Source: an uncultured Bacilli bacterium
GTDB taxonomy: Bacteria; Bacillota_I; Bacilli_A; RF39; UBA660
Direction of reading: 5' to 3'
Length of the DNA: 46,567 bases
Assembly: GCA_947623825.1 (NCBI GenBank)
Contig: CANQHQ010000007.1
Location: 1-46,567, forward strand
Shown here: in pieces, positions 32,271 to 41,352 of the stretch
Layout of the letters: each line of letters starts with the position of its first letter
Numbering within the stretch: position 1 is the stretch's first letter
Made by a program: the position numbers and the translations under genes
The notes under the pieces: model-generated
The model's input: only the letters and a program-made list of their open reading frames with translations
Told to the model about the DNA's origin: nothing
Databases searched by the model: none

Positions 32271-32349
32271 ATGGAAGAGAGCCTCTCTTTGATTGCTATC
32301 TTTCGGGGGTTGTGGTAAAATAATGAAATCGCGATTGAGGGTGTAATGT

Positions 32350-34020
32350 ATGATATTAAAAATTACGTATCAACCAGTTTTAGAAGAAGAGGCACTTTTA
32401 GACGAAGAGTTTTTAGATGGGAATTTTTCTTCTTTTTTTGAACGTGGAATCATTCATTGGTCTTTGTCCCATCTTGACTCCATTCCTCAACAATTACAAG
32501 AGGAGAAAGCATCCATTCTTCGTGGGTTAGAAAACTATACACATTTATTAGAAAATCAAGCGATGAGTGAAGATCCCAAAGAATGTCGTTTTGAAATCAT
32601 GAAAGAATTAGAAGAAGTACGACTTTTTAGGAAACAATGGGAAACGGAAGAGGACGTTTTGTCTCTTTTTCAATGGATTGAAATTTCTTTTCAAGAGCTA
32701 GATGATTTTCCAATGATTTTGAATTCTCTTCGATTTTCTTATGCGCATCCGAAAGTGGTTTCTTTTCATGCTTTTGAAAGTATAGAAGTTTTAGATATGT
32801 TGTTACAGACAGAAGATGCGATGATTCCAGAAGGGGTTCTCTTTCTTCATCGCTATAGTTTGACAGAGAAAGAAGCCAATGGAAAATTGACGGCTTGTTC
32901 CAAAAAAGAGATGGTTTATGCCCTCCAAAAATTAAAATCAATGGCGGATCAGATTTATCAATATTCTTTGTCTCCATTCGAAAGAATCATGTTGGCTTAC
33001 GATTTTCTTCGGGACCGAAAGTATCAAGATGTGAAGGATGTATCGGATCCAGAACAGTATTATTTGTCGAGAGATTTTGTTCAAGTCCTAAAAAATGAAG
33101 AGTATGCCGTTTGTTTGGGATATGCTTCGCTTGCCCAAGTCTTGTTTGAATTTTTAAATGTGGATTCTGTTTTGGTATTTTTACGGCATCGGTCTAAACA
33201 AAAAATTGGACATGTCCGTAATTTGGTTTTGGTGGATGATCCTATCTATCGATTCCATTTTGTATCCTTTTTAGATGTGACTTTTGGTCGCCGAAAAGAG
33301 GATTTTTCTTATCTTAATTCTTATGTGAATTTTCTACGAGGACAAAACTTTTTTTCTAAAAATATTCCCGAAGAGGTTTCTGCTTATTCTTGTTTTACTT
33401 TCGCTGATTATCATAAAGAAGAAAAGCGATTAGAAGGAGTGAAGGATTTGATAGGAGATGAAACCTCTCATGCCATTCGTAATTCTATTCATCTAATTTA
33501 TACTCTTTTGGATGAACGAGATCAAATTCCTTATTTGAACGATTCATCCTTTGCTTCCTTTCAATTGCGCAATCAACCGAAAACGTATTTAAAATTATAT
33601 TATGAAACTATTCGCCGATTGAATGATCACATTCCGAGGGAAGACTTTATTCGATGTCTTTATCGAGTTAGAAGAGTAGAACATTCTATTAATCCAGAAA
33701 AATATCCTTTGTCTTTGAATACTTTACAGACGATTGTATCTTCGATATATCCAAATCAAGAGAAAGATATACCAGATGGCTTGTTATTCTTGTATTCTCT
33801 TTTTGGCAAGAAAAAAGAAAAATCCATTCGTGAAGTTGTCAATCATTTGGATGTCGTTTCTGTCATTCCCGGGAATTATAAATTAGAGAAAGATGAAAAA
33901 AGGATGCATTTCCTTTATGAAATAAAACATTTATCGCAAACAGTTTCTGATTATCCACAAGAAATGAAGGTTGGAGAAATCATCAAACAGAAACGGTTAG
34001 GAGAAAAATATGGATTCTAA
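32350..34020 (+). CDS. Cytoplasmic protein with a transglutaminase-like core
   Basis: A 556-aa protein with no signal or membrane segment. A transglutaminase/protease-like core at about 210-315 has a complete triad: Cys255 (VCLGYA), His288 (IGHVRN) and Asp309 (LDVTFG). The N-terminal 200 and C-terminal 240 residues are helical and unfamiliar. The role is unknown: peptidase, deamidase or peptide binding are all possible. It overlaps the next small gene by 11 nt, so the two probably act together. A weak extended -10 (TGGTAAAAT, 32313-32321) may drive it. Confidence 0.6.
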   Translation: MILKITYQPVLEEEALLDEEFLDGNFSSFFERGIIHWSLSHLDSIPQQLQEEKASILRGLENYTHLLENQAMSEDPKECRFEIMKELEEVRLFRKQWETEEDVLSLFQWIEISFQELDDFPMILNSLRFSYAHPKVVSFHAFESIEVLDMLLQTEDAMIPEGVLFLHRYSLTEKEANGKLTACSKKEMVYALQKLKSMADQIYQYSLSPFERIMLAYDFLRDRKYQDVKDVSDPEQYYLSRDFVQVLKNEEYAVCLGYASLAQVLFEFLNVDSVLVFLRHRSKQKIGHVRNLVLVDDPIYRFHFVSFLDVTFGRRKEDFSYLNSYVNFLRGQNFFSKNIPEEVSAYSCFTFADYHKEEKRLEGVKDLIGDETSHAIRNSIHLIYTLLDERDQIPYLNDSSFASFQLRNQPKTYLKLYYETIRRLNDHIPREDFIRCLYRVRRVEHSINPEKYPLSLNTLQTIVSSIYPNQEKDIPDGLLFLYSLFGKKKEKSIREVVNHLDVVSVIPGNYKLEKDEKRMHFLYEIKHLSQTVSDYPQEMKVGEIIKQKRLGEKYGF

Positions 34021-34282
34021 ATTTGATATAGAGACACTGGTTCCTAAAAATTTACGTTCTTTTGTTTCTGAAGAGAGAGAAAATGGAATGTATTTATCGG
34101 ATCATCAGATTGAAGTGTTGAAACAATTTGGCTTTTCCTATCAAAAATATAGCGAAATGAAAGAATTATTATTTGATATTTATGATTATTTAGACTCTTC
34201 CTTGGATGGAGATACCGATCGTTTAGAACAGGTTGCCATGGAACTTTCGGAGCGAGAATATTATTCTCATACAAATCAATAG
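34010..34282 (+). CDS. Small hypothetical protein coupled to the transglutaminase-like gene
   Basis: A 90-aa acidic helical protein starting 11 nt inside the previous gene (GGAGAAAAATATG context). No recognisable motif. Overlap suggests it is a partner or regulator of the 556-aa protein (inference). Confidence 0.6.
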   Translation: MDSKFDIETLVPKNLRSFVSEERENGMYLSDHQIEVLKQFGFSYQKYSEMKELLFDIYDYLDSSLDGDTDRLEQVAMELSEREYYSHTNQ

Positions 34283-34325
34283 AAAAAAAAGGAAAAATAG
34301 TGTATACTAAGATAGTGGTGAGAGT

Positions 34326-34928
34326 ATGAAAAAATATTGGATTAAAAAGATTTTATCGTATACAATTTTGGGTATTCTTTTAGTTATAGCGACACAATTA
34401 GTATATAAATATGGAAAGGAATCCTATCAAAATTATGTCGATGACCACGAAGATGATATGGCTTGGGTGGAAAATAATATCGTTTTAGAAGATGATTATA
34501 AATTTGGTTATCCAGTAAAAGTAGTGCGTATGCCTGAAAATTTGACTGTGTCCGAAGAAGATTATCGGACGATTATTGAGAAGAAAATTAAAGCCTTGTT
34601 GGTTCACCATTATTCGATTGAATCTCCTCTTTTTATCTTTGATCCTTATCGGGAAGAGGGAAAACCAATGTATTTGTATTTTCATACAGGAGAAGCTTAT
34701 TCTTTACAATATTTTATCAGTACAGAAAGCATTGCGATGCAGGAACTAGATACTGTTACATATGATTCCATCTTGGATGAAGAAGGAAATCCATTGATGA
34801 CGAATCGTCATTATTATCAACTAAAAACATTGGTTCCAGGAAAAAAGAATAATATTGTTTTGCGGCTTTTAGATGAAGAGGGTACCGTGATTGATGCGGA
34901 AAATTTCATCTTAACGATTCCGGAATAA
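34326..34928 (+). CDS. Membrane-anchored protein with a possible arylsulfotransferase-N-like domain
   Basis: A 200-aa protein. One N-terminal helix (about 8-27) follows a lysine-rich start, with the rest outside the membrane. The extracellular part reads SPLFIFDPYREEGKPMYLYFHT, then HYYQLKTLVPGKKNNIVLRLLDEEG and a final strand. This order resembles the beta-sandwich domain placed before bacterial arylsulfate sulfotransferases, but the catalytic propeller is absent. It therefore looks like a stand-alone domain of unknown role. TATACT at 34303-34308 is its likely -10. Confidence 0.5.
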   Translation: MKKYWIKKILSYTILGILLVIATQLVYKYGKESYQNYVDDHEDDMAWVENNIVLEDDYKFGYPVKVVRMPENLTVSEEDYRTIIEKKIKALLVHHYSIESPLFIFDPYREEGKPMYLYFHTGEAYSLQYFISTESIAMQELDTVTYDSILDEEGNPLMTNRHYYQLKTLVPGKKNNIVLRLLDEEGTVIDAENFILTIPE

Positions 34929-34931
34929 AGG

Positions 34932-34956
34932 AAGGCGGATGCCTTTTTCTTTTTTA
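34932..34956 (+). terminator. Rho-independent terminator
   Basis: AAGGC 34932-34936, loop GGAT, GCCTT 34941-34945, then a T-rich run. Confidence 0.75.
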
Positions 34957-34981
34957 CAACGAGACAAGAATTTGATATAAT
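34953..34981 (+). promoter_or_regulatory. Promoter of pssA-psd
   Basis: TTTACA 34953-34958, a 17-nt spacer, TATAAT 34976-34981. Its -35 lies in the tail of the preceding terminator. Confidence 0.75.
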
Positions 34982-35004
34982 ATCATTTATATGGGAGTGG
35001 TAAC

Positions 35005-35622
35005 ATGTTTATTGGCTATCATAATCGTTCTGTGATTTTAACTTATTTAGGAGTTTGTTTTGGAATATTGGGAATGAATTTAGCGTTCCATGGAGAAATT
35101 CTTTATGCTTTTTTATGTTTATTGGCAGCGGGAATTTGTGATATTTTTGATGGACCGATTGCGAGAAAATGTAAACGAAATAAGAAAGAAAAGATGTTTG
35201 GAGTCGAAATTGATTCTTTGGCTGATATTATTAATTTTGTTGTTTTTCCAATCGTGATTTTTCATTGTATGGGATACGATTCTTGGTATCATTATTTGAT
35301 TTATACCATGTTTGCTTTGGGAGGCGTCATTCGACTTGCTTATTTTAATGTCGAGGCTTTGTCTTTTCATTTAGGAGGACCTGTCAAGTATTACAGTGGA
35401 TTACCTGTTACCACGACTTCTTTTATTTTTCCTATTTGTTATATCTTGTCGTTTATCTTAAAACCAGAAGTATTCGAAGGAATTATGACCGGAGTGATTC
35501 TTTTGGTTGCCTTTCTATTTACGTTTTGTTTTAAAATAAAGAAATTGAGTGGAAAATTTTTATATTTCTTTGCCTTTTTCGCTGTTGTCATTGCCGTGAC
35601 GTTGTTACTTCTTTATTTCTGA
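35005..35622 (+). CDS. pssA: CDP-diacylglycerol-serine O-phosphatidyltransferase
   Basis: Membrane CDP-alcohol phosphatidyltransferase that makes phosphatidylserine. It is 205 aa with about six helices. The family motif is DGPIARKC followed by GVEIDSLAD, giving the DG-x2-AR-x(n)-G-x3-D-x3-D pattern; the spacer between AR and G is 10 residues, a little longer than the usual 8. The serine product is assigned from the psd gene that overlaps its stop codon by one base. cdsA (29595-30407) supplies its substrate. Confidence 0.9.
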   Translation: MFIGYHNRSVILTYLGVCFGILGMNLAFHGEILYAFLCLLAAGICDIFDGPIARKCKRNKKEKMFGVEIDSLADIINFVVFPIVIFHCMGYDSWYHYLIYTMFALGGVIRLAYFNVEALSFHLGGPVKYYSGLPVTTTSFIFPICYILSFILKPEVFEGIMTGVILLVAFLFTFCFKIKKLSGKFLYFFAFFAVVIAVTLLLLYF

Positions 35623-36485
35623 TGCAAGTTTACGATTATTCATCCAAAACCATTGTAGAGATTCCTTCGAATCAGCAGAAGAGTCTTTCTTTTCTTTATC
35701 ACACGGCAGTAGGAAGACTTCTTTTGAAAGCTATGACGAGACCTTGGCTTTCTAAGATTTATGGATTTTATAATCATACGTGGTTATCTAAGTGGAAAAT
35801 TGCTTCTTTTATTCGGAACCATCAAATTCCGATGGAAGATTATAAGAAGGAAAAGTACGGTTCTTTTAATGATTTTTTTATTCGAACCATTCGTCCTGAG
35901 AAGCGTCCTATTTCGTCTTCTTCTCGCGACTTTATCGCTTGTTGCGATGGGAAGGCTACTTTGTATCCTGTGACCGATGATTTGCTTTTTTCGGTGAAGG
36001 GTAGTACCTACAGTGTCGCTTCGATTCTTCAGAATGAGGCACTCGCTCGTCGTTACGAAGGGGGATTTTGTCTCGTTTTGCGACTTTCCGTCGATGATTA
36101 TCATCGTTATTGTTTTTTTGATTCTGGTACAATCAAAAAATCTTATGCGATTCCTGGACGCCTTCACACGGTGAATCCGATTGCGTATTCGAAATTTTCT
36201 GTTTTTTCTGAGAATAGTCGAGTGGTTTCTGTTTTGAAGACAGAACATTTTGGAATAGTGACGCAAGTTGAAGTGGGCGCTTTGATGGTCGGAAAAGTGG
36301 TGAACCATCCCGTTCAGAAATTTCAACGAGGGCAAGAGAAGGGGTACTTTGAGTTTGGAGGAAGTACAATTGTTCTCTTTATCGAAAAGGATCAAGTTTC
36401 TTTTTCTTCTTCCTTTTTTACTTATTCCAATCAAATGGAAATTCGCGTTCAAATGGGCATGGTTTTAGGTCAAAAAAGAAGGTAG
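35622..36485 (+). CDS. psd: Phosphatidylserine decarboxylase
   Basis: Pyruvoyl enzyme converting phosphatidylserine to phosphatidylethanolamine. It is 287 aa. FNDFFIRTIRPEKRP is the family block near residue 85, the catalytic His is expected in DDYHRYCFF, and the self-cleavage site GGST is at 246-249 (Ser248 becomes the pyruvoyl group). It starts one base into the pssA stop and depends on translational coupling because no separate ribosome binding site is obvious. Confidence 0.94.
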   Translation: MQVYDYSSKTIVEIPSNQQKSLSFLYHTAVGRLLLKAMTRPWLSKIYGFYNHTWLSKWKIASFIRNHQIPMEDYKKEKYGSFNDFFIRTIRPEKRPISSSSRDFIACCDGKATLYPVTDDLLFSVKGSTYSVASILQNEALARRYEGGFCLVLRLSVDDYHRYCFFDSGTIKKSYAIPGRLHTVNPIAYSKFSVFSENSRVVSVLKTEHFGIVTQVEVGALMVGKVVNHPVQKFQRGQEKGYFEFGGSTIVLFIEKDQVSFSSSFFTYSNQMEIRVQMGMVLGQKRR

Positions 36486-36499
36486 TTTATTTGGATGTC

Positions 36500-36528
36500 T
36501 TGTTATTTGAACTTTTTTTGTGTATACT
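36500..36528 (+). promoter_or_regulatory. Promoter of the zinc-ribbon membrane protein
   Basis: TTGTTA 36500-36505, a 17-nt spacer, TATACT 36523-36528. The -10-to-start stretch closely resembles that at 34303 upstream of the 200-aa membrane gene. Confidence 0.6.
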
Positions 36529-36551
36529 AAAAATAGTGGTGAGGTGTGAGT

Positions 36552-37511
36552 ATGGAGTGTAAGAAATGTAAATCTATTATTGATGAAAATGCTTCCTTTT
36601 GTCCTTATTGTGGAGAAAGAGTGAAAGAAAATGATTCTTATTCTGATCCTTTTGCGTCGTATCGACAAGATTTTTCTCATGATGCCCAATATCAGTATCA
36701 ACAACAATATAGTAATGTAGAAAATCAAACTTCTTCTAGTCCTATTCAATATATGGAACGTCCGAAGAAGACATATACACCAAATTCTTATAGTTTGATT
36801 GGCCTTATTTTGTCGATTGCTGCTGTTTTTTTCAGTTTTGTGCATGTCGGTTTTTCGATAATCGCTCTTGTCATTGCGCTCGTTCTTATTATCGCTGGAT
36901 TTCGTCATACGCATACCGCAATGAAGGTTTGTTCTATTCTCTTTTTCGTTCTATCTCTTATTTTTACGGTGGCGATTTCTGTTAGTCTTTTGGTTTTTAA
37001 CCTAGAGGTTCATTTCGCGAATGGTTATTCTACTACCATTAAAGATTATCTTATTGATGCGTTTAATGCGGGATATCATTCTGATTCCGTGTATGGAATT
37101 TGGGTTAGTGACGATGGAGAGGTTTTCGATTTACGTTCTACTAGTCAATTTACCTATTACAATGAAGAGGGAAGAAAACAATATCAAGGAACTTATTCCA
37201 TGTCAGATGGATACACGCTTTCTGATGGAGATGTGATTTTTGCGGATGAAGAGTACTATTTGTATGATTTCAATGATGACAAAGATTCTTTTTTAGGAAC
37301 CTATCATGCCATTTTGTGTATCGAAAAAGAAGATAAAGATGTTATGAGAATCCTCGTTCCAGAGTTGGATGTGTATGTTGAATTTGAAAGGGTTTCTTCT
37401 CATCCATTCTTAGAATCAGATTTTGTCCCACCGAGTGAGGATGATTCTGTATCAGAAGGAGAGAACACGGTCTATCCTCCTTTGGAGAGTATACCTGGAA
37501 TTGTAGGTTAA
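36552..37511 (+). CDS. Zinc-ribbon membrane protein
   Basis: A 319-aa protein. It opens with a two-pair zinc ribbon, CKKC near residue 3 and CPYC near 18, as in many Firmicute proteins tied to stress or envelope sensing. A Gln/Tyr-rich linker (about 35-75) leads to two or three membrane helices (about 80-145). The C-terminal about 165 residues are acidic and beta-rich (GIWVSDDGEVFDLRS, YQGTYSMSDGYTLSDGDVIF), resembling a lipocalin-like fold. The ATG at 36552 is preferred to the GTG at 36546. Function unknown. Confidence 0.65.
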   Translation: MECKKCKSIIDENASFCPYCGERVKENDSYSDPFASYRQDFSHDAQYQYQQQYSNVENQTSSSPIQYMERPKKTYTPNSYSLIGLILSIAAVFFSFVHVGFSIIALVIALVLIIAGFRHTHTAMKVCSILFFVLSLIFTVAISVSLLVFNLEVHFANGYSTTIKDYLIDAFNAGYHSDSVYGIWVSDDGEVFDLRSTSQFTYYNEEGRKQYQGTYSMSDGYTLSDGDVIFADEEYYLYDFNDDKDSFLGTYHAILCIEKEDKDVMRILVPELDVYVEFERVSSHPFLESDFVPPSEDDSVSEGENTVYPPLESIPGIVG

Positions 37512-37552
37512 TTCATGTAGGGGGAAAATAGAATATCTATTTGGATGGTTGA

Positions 37553-38488
37553 ATGAAATATTGGTGGTTAGAAAAATATCAAAATTTAAAAGTGAAAATG
37601 TTACCAGAATTGCTTTCGGATCTTCAATTCTTTTTTGTGGTACCAAAAAATGCCTCGAAGCGATATGAAGAGATTCGAAAGCTTTCTGTTTCTTCTTTAG
37701 AAGAAGAGGATTTATGTCTTCTTCTTTATCGAATTGTCAGTTCCAAGAATATCAAAGATGGGACCCTTTCTTTGATTATCCAACGTCTTTTAGAAGTTCC
37801 TCAAACTAATTTACCGATTAGTGATTATAGTTTAGAAGAAATTTTAGAGGAAATAAAAAATCTTTATCAGAATCGTCCGGATGAGGAAAAATTAAAGCAT
37901 AATAATGTAGCGGCTTGTTATCATTGTATGAATATTTTTTATGTCGATAAAATCAAAAAAGTCAATCAGAATCATTTCTGTATTTGTCCTTATTGTGGCA
38001 GAACGAAACTTTATTTTGACAATGATTTGATTCCGATGAATTATAGTTTTCTATTTCTTGCGAAATTGTATTATGGAGTTTCTAGTCTCGGATGTGATTT
38101 TTTAAAGTTACAGACCATGGCGAAAAAAGATATTCACGTTTTGTCGAAACAATCCGTAGAGGAATTGCTTCCCATGGATGCTTCTTTTTCTTCTTTTCTT
38201 AGGAGTTTTCAAGAAAAGAAGATTCGTAGTGAGGATGAACTTCCTTTGATTAAAGGTTTTTATGATTATTTTCATTCTTATGAGGAAAAAGGGGAGTATG
38301 TAGCGACTTTCTCTCTTTCCTGGGACTCGAACCAAAATTTATTTGAATTATCTTTTCTTTTGATGTTATCTTCTTTTACGATTCTGATGAATTCCTTTTA
38401 TCTTAAGAAAATTCAAATCTTTGTATCCAATCCTTCCTTGAAAAAAGAATTGGAATCTTGTTTGCGTCAAGTAGCGAAGCTTACTTGA
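37553..38488 (+). CDS. Hypothetical protein with a central zinc ribbon
   Basis: A 311-aa soluble protein. A zinc ribbon sits in the middle: CYHCMNIF (about 122-129), then FCICPYCGRTKLYFDND about 20 residues later. The flanking parts are helical and rich in Ser/Leu; no catalytic motif is seen. It lies 41 nt after the membrane zinc-ribbon gene and probably shares its transcript. Function unknown. Confidence 0.6.
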   Translation: MKYWWLEKYQNLKVKMLPELLSDLQFFFVVPKNASKRYEEIRKLSVSSLEEEDLCLLLYRIVSSKNIKDGTLSLIIQRLLEVPQTNLPISDYSLEEILEEIKNLYQNRPDEEKLKHNNVAACYHCMNIFYVDKIKKVNQNHFCICPYCGRTKLYFDNDLIPMNYSFLFLAKLYYGVSSLGCDFLKLQTMAKKDIHVLSKQSVEELLPMDASFSSFLRSFQEKKIRSEDELPLIKGFYDYFHSYEEKGEYVATFSLSWDSNQNLFELSFLLMLSSFTILMNSFYLKKIQIFVSNPSLKKELESCLRQVAKLT

Positions 38489-38572
38489 TTTTTTTATTTA
38501 TCAATCATTTTTGTTCTTGTAGGTACCTATCCTGGTGTTTGGAATATATTAATAGTAGCTAGGAGTGGGTGT

Positions 38573-38806
38573 ATGGAAACGGTATTATCTTTGTTGAAAG
38601 TAGGGGAGCGAGGAGTCATTCGTCGATTAGAAAATCATTCGGATATTCGAAGAAGATTTCTTGATTTGGGATTGGTTCCGGGAGAGCAAATTGAGGTTGC
38701 GTTTCAAAGTCCTTTGGGAGATCCGGTGGCATATCGCGTGTTAAATGCTTTAGTAGCGATTCGAAAAGAAGATGCAAAACAGATTGTTGTGGAGGTCACG
38801 GAATGA
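38573..38806 (+). CDS. feoA: Ferrous iron transport protein A
   Basis: A 77-aa SH3-like protein. VGERGVIRRLE, RRFLDLGLVPGEQIEVAFQSPLGDPVAYRV and ALRKEDA-like AIRKEDAKQI match FeoA. It modulates FeoB in the membrane. It overlaps feoB by 4 nt. No clear Fur box was found in the short upstream gap. Confidence 0.93.
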   Translation: METVLSLLKVGERGVIRRLENHSDIRRRFLDLGLVPGEQIEVAFQSPLGDPVAYRVLNALVAIRKEDAKQIVVEVTE

Positions 38807-40830
38807 AACGAGTCGTTTTAGCGGGGAACCCCAACGTTGGAAAGAGTACCGTTTTTAATGCCTTGACGGGAATGCATCAGCATACGGGAAATTGGCCAGG
38901 GAAAACGGTTTCCCATCAATCTGGAACATTTGAGTATCAAAAGGAATCTTATGAACTATGTGATTTACCTGGAACGTATTCTTTGATTTCCCATTCGGAA
39001 GAGGAACGAATCGCCCGTGATTTTTTGTGCTTTTCTTCTTATGAACGAGTGATTGTTGTCTGTGATAGTCTCTGTTTAGAAAGGAATATGAATTTGATTC
39101 TTCAAATATTGGAGATTACACCGAAAGTAACGGTTTGTGTCAATCTTTTGGATGAAGCACGAAAACGGGGAATGACACTTCATCTGGATCGTTTATCAGA
39201 AAGACTGGGAGTACCTGTCGTTGGAACGACGGCCCGTACAAAAGAGGGATTGACGGAACTGTTGGATACGCTTTCTGATCCGGAAGGGGATTTTCAGGTT
39301 CCGGTACGATATTCTCAAGAAATAGAAGACCAAATTTCTTCTTTGGAACAGATGCTTTCTTCTTATGATTTTTCTCCTTTGTCTTCTCGTTTTGTGGCAT
39401 TGCGTTTCTTGACGAAAGAAGAAAAATTTTTGAAAAAGATTATCGATCAATATTCTATTTCTTCCGAGAAGGAAAAGGAGATTCGTACGTTTCTTTCTTC
39501 TATTGATTCTAAACAAGTAGAGGATTGTTATGGAACGTCTCTCATTCAGAAGGCCAAAGAAGTGGTCGATGGCATCATTGAACAGAAAGATCATTCTTAT
39601 GAAAAGAAAATTCGGATGATTGATCGAATCGTCACTTCGAAACGATGGGGCTTTCCTCTTATGTTTTTACTGTTACTTTTGGTCTTTTGGATTACGATTG
39701 TGGGAGCCAATTATCCTTCTTCTCTTCTTTATGATTGGTTATTTTCTTTCGAAGATTCTTTTCGTTCTTTTTTGAACTTTCTTTCTTTTCCACCTTTTCT
39801 TGTCCGTTTACTGGTGGAAGGGGCTTATCGAACGTTATCGTGGGTCGTATCTGTGATGCTTCCACCTATGGCTATTTTTTTCCCGTTATTTGGCATTTTA
39901 GAGGATTTGGGTTATTTACCACGGATTGCCTTCAATTTGGATCGATGTTTTCAAAAATGTAAAGCTTGTGGAAAACAGGCCCTTTGTATGATGATGGGAT
40001 TCGGTTGTAATGCCGCCGGAGTAGTTGGTTCGAGAATTATTGATTCGCCGAGAGAACGATTCTTATCGATTCTAACCAATGCTTTTGTCCCTTGTAATGG
40101 AAGATTTCCAACGATTTTAGCTATTTTATCGATGTTTTTTGTCGGATTTGAATTTTCTCTTGGTGCTTCTTTTCTCAAAGTATTTTTGTTGATGATCTTC
40201 ATTGTGTTAGCGATCTTGATGACCTTTCTTGCTTCTTCTTTCTTGTCTAAAACTTTTTTGAAAGGAGTTCCTTCTTCTTTTACTTTGGAATTACCTCCTT
40301 ACCGTAAACCACAAATTGGGAAAGTCGTGTTGCGTAGTTTTTTAGATAAGACGCTTCATATTTTAGGAAGAGCGGTCTTGGTTTCGATTCCTGCGGGTAT
40401 TCTTCTTTTCCTTTTGGCCAATCTTCAAGTAGGAGGAATCAGTCTTTTAGAACGTTTCTGTCTTTTCCTCGATCCTTTTGGTCAATTTTTAGGATTAGAT
40501 GGAGTCATTCTCGTTGCCTTCCTTCTTGGTTTTCCAGCCAATGAAATTGTGATTCCTATTATGATTATGAGTTATCTTTCTTTAGGAAGTATGGTGGATT
40601 ATCATTCCTTGAACGAGTTAAAGACGTTACTTGTTACACATGGTTGGACTTTTTTAACCGCTCTCAATACAATCCTTTTATGTCTATTTCATTTTCCTTG
40701 TTCGACGACTTGTTTAACCATTCATAAGGAGACGAGTAGTTGGAAGTATCCTCTTCTTGCCATGGTTCTTCCGACAGTTTGTGGGATTGGACTCTGTATG
40801 ATTACTCGCTTTCTTTTCCTTCTTTGGTAA
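38803..40830 (+). CDS. feoB: Ferrous iron transporter FeoB
   Basis: Fe(II) uptake transporter of the inner membrane. It is 675 aa. The N-terminal G domain has G1 GNPNVGKS at residues 8-15, the TGNWPGKTV switch, G3 DLPGTYS and G4 NLLDEA. A short guanine-dissociation-inhibitor helical region precedes the membrane part (from about 285), with the conserved FGCNAAGVVGSRIIDSPRER and PCNGRFPTI gates. It is complete. The preference for Fe(II) suits an anoxic habitat such as the gut (inference). Confidence 0.96.
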   Translation: MKRVVLAGNPNVGKSTVFNALTGMHQHTGNWPGKTVSHQSGTFEYQKESYELCDLPGTYSLISHSEEERIARDFLCFSSYERVIVVCDSLCLERNMNLILQILEITPKVTVCVNLLDEARKRGMTLHLDRLSERLGVPVVGTTARTKEGLTELLDTLSDPEGDFQVPVRYSQEIEDQISSLEQMLSSYDFSPLSSRFVALRFLTKEEKFLKKIIDQYSISSEKEKEIRTFLSSIDSKQVEDCYGTSLIQKAKEVVDGIIEQKDHSYEKKIRMIDRIVTSKRWGFPLMFLLLLLVFWITIVGANYPSSLLYDWLFSFEDSFRSFLNFLSFPPFLVRLLVEGAYRTLSWVVSVMLPPMAIFFPLFGILEDLGYLPRIAFNLDRCFQKCKACGKQALCMMMGFGCNAAGVVGSRIIDSPRERFLSILTNAFVPCNGRFPTILAILSMFFVGFEFSLGASFLKVFLLMIFIVLAILMTFLASSFLSKTFLKGVPSSFTLELPPYRKPQIGKVVLRSFLDKTLHILGRAVLVSIPAGILLFLLANLQVGGISLLERFCLFLDPFGQFLGLDGVILVAFLLGFPANEIVIPIMIMSYLSLGSMVDYHSLNELKTLLVTHGWTFLTALNTILLCLFHFPCSTTCLTIHKETSSWKYPLLAMVLPTVCGIGLCMITRFLFLLW

Positions 40831-40912
40831 TTTTTGGAAGAAATTCTTTTTCTTCCTTTTTTTCGACATTTTTTTCTCTTTTCTTTTGATATCGTTGTGG
40901 TAGGTGATGGAA

Positions 40913-41341
40913 ATGAAGATGAATTTGATTGTATCCATTCTCTGTGCGTTACTTTTAGGGTACCTTTGTGCTTCTTTTCTTTTGAATCGTCCAGAATATG
41001 CGGATTCTGTGTTCCATGAAAGCGAAATGCTTTATTTTTTGCATTATGATCTGAATCAAAAACCAGAGTCGATTGCGTATTTAGATCTTTCGGAAGGGGA
41101 CAAGCCTTCTTATTATGTTGGTATTACGACGCTTTCGGAGAATGCGGAAAAGATTCGAAGTTTTTATGAGAAAAAGGGAATTTTGGTATCTGTGGAACAA
41201 AAGAAAGTAGAGAATCCGTCCTTTGTGAGTGAACTTTCTCAGTACGATATTCTTTTAAAAAGCACAAAGACCGATGAGGAAATGTATTCCGTTCTTTCGA
41301 CGATTCTTTCTTCCTACCATGAATTTGTCTTAGATTCTTAG
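40913..41341 (+). CDS. Membrane-anchored SPOR-like small protein
   Basis: A 142-aa protein with one N-terminal helix (about 3-22). The remainder reads PSYYVGITTLSENAEKIRSFYEKKGILVSV, then QYDILLKSTKTDEEMYSVLSTIL, a beta-alpha-beta order resembling a SPOR peptidoglycan-binding domain. B. subtilis has the SPOR protein SpoIIB in the same neighbourhood of maf-radC-mre, but the match here is by context and secondary pattern only. radC follows after 11 nt. The ATG at 40913 is chosen from AGGTG spacing. Confidence 0.5.
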   Translation: MKMNLIVSILCALLLGYLCASFLLNRPEYADSVFHESEMLYFLHYDLNQKPESIAYLDLSEGDKPSYYVGITTLSENAEKIRSFYEKKGILVSVEQKKVENPSFVSELSQYDILLKSTKTDEEMYSVLSTILSSYHEFVLDS

Positions 41342-41352
41342 GAGGAAAGTCG

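Noticed and set aside
35784-36452. A 222-aa minus-strand reading frame within psd
   Set aside because: It is antisense to a well-matched psd gene, has no ribosome binding site, and its composition reflects the opposite strand.
36465-36914. A 149-aa minus-strand frame over the zinc-ribbon gene
   Set aside because: The plus-strand frame has a clear promoter, ribosome site and CxxC motifs; the minus frame has none.
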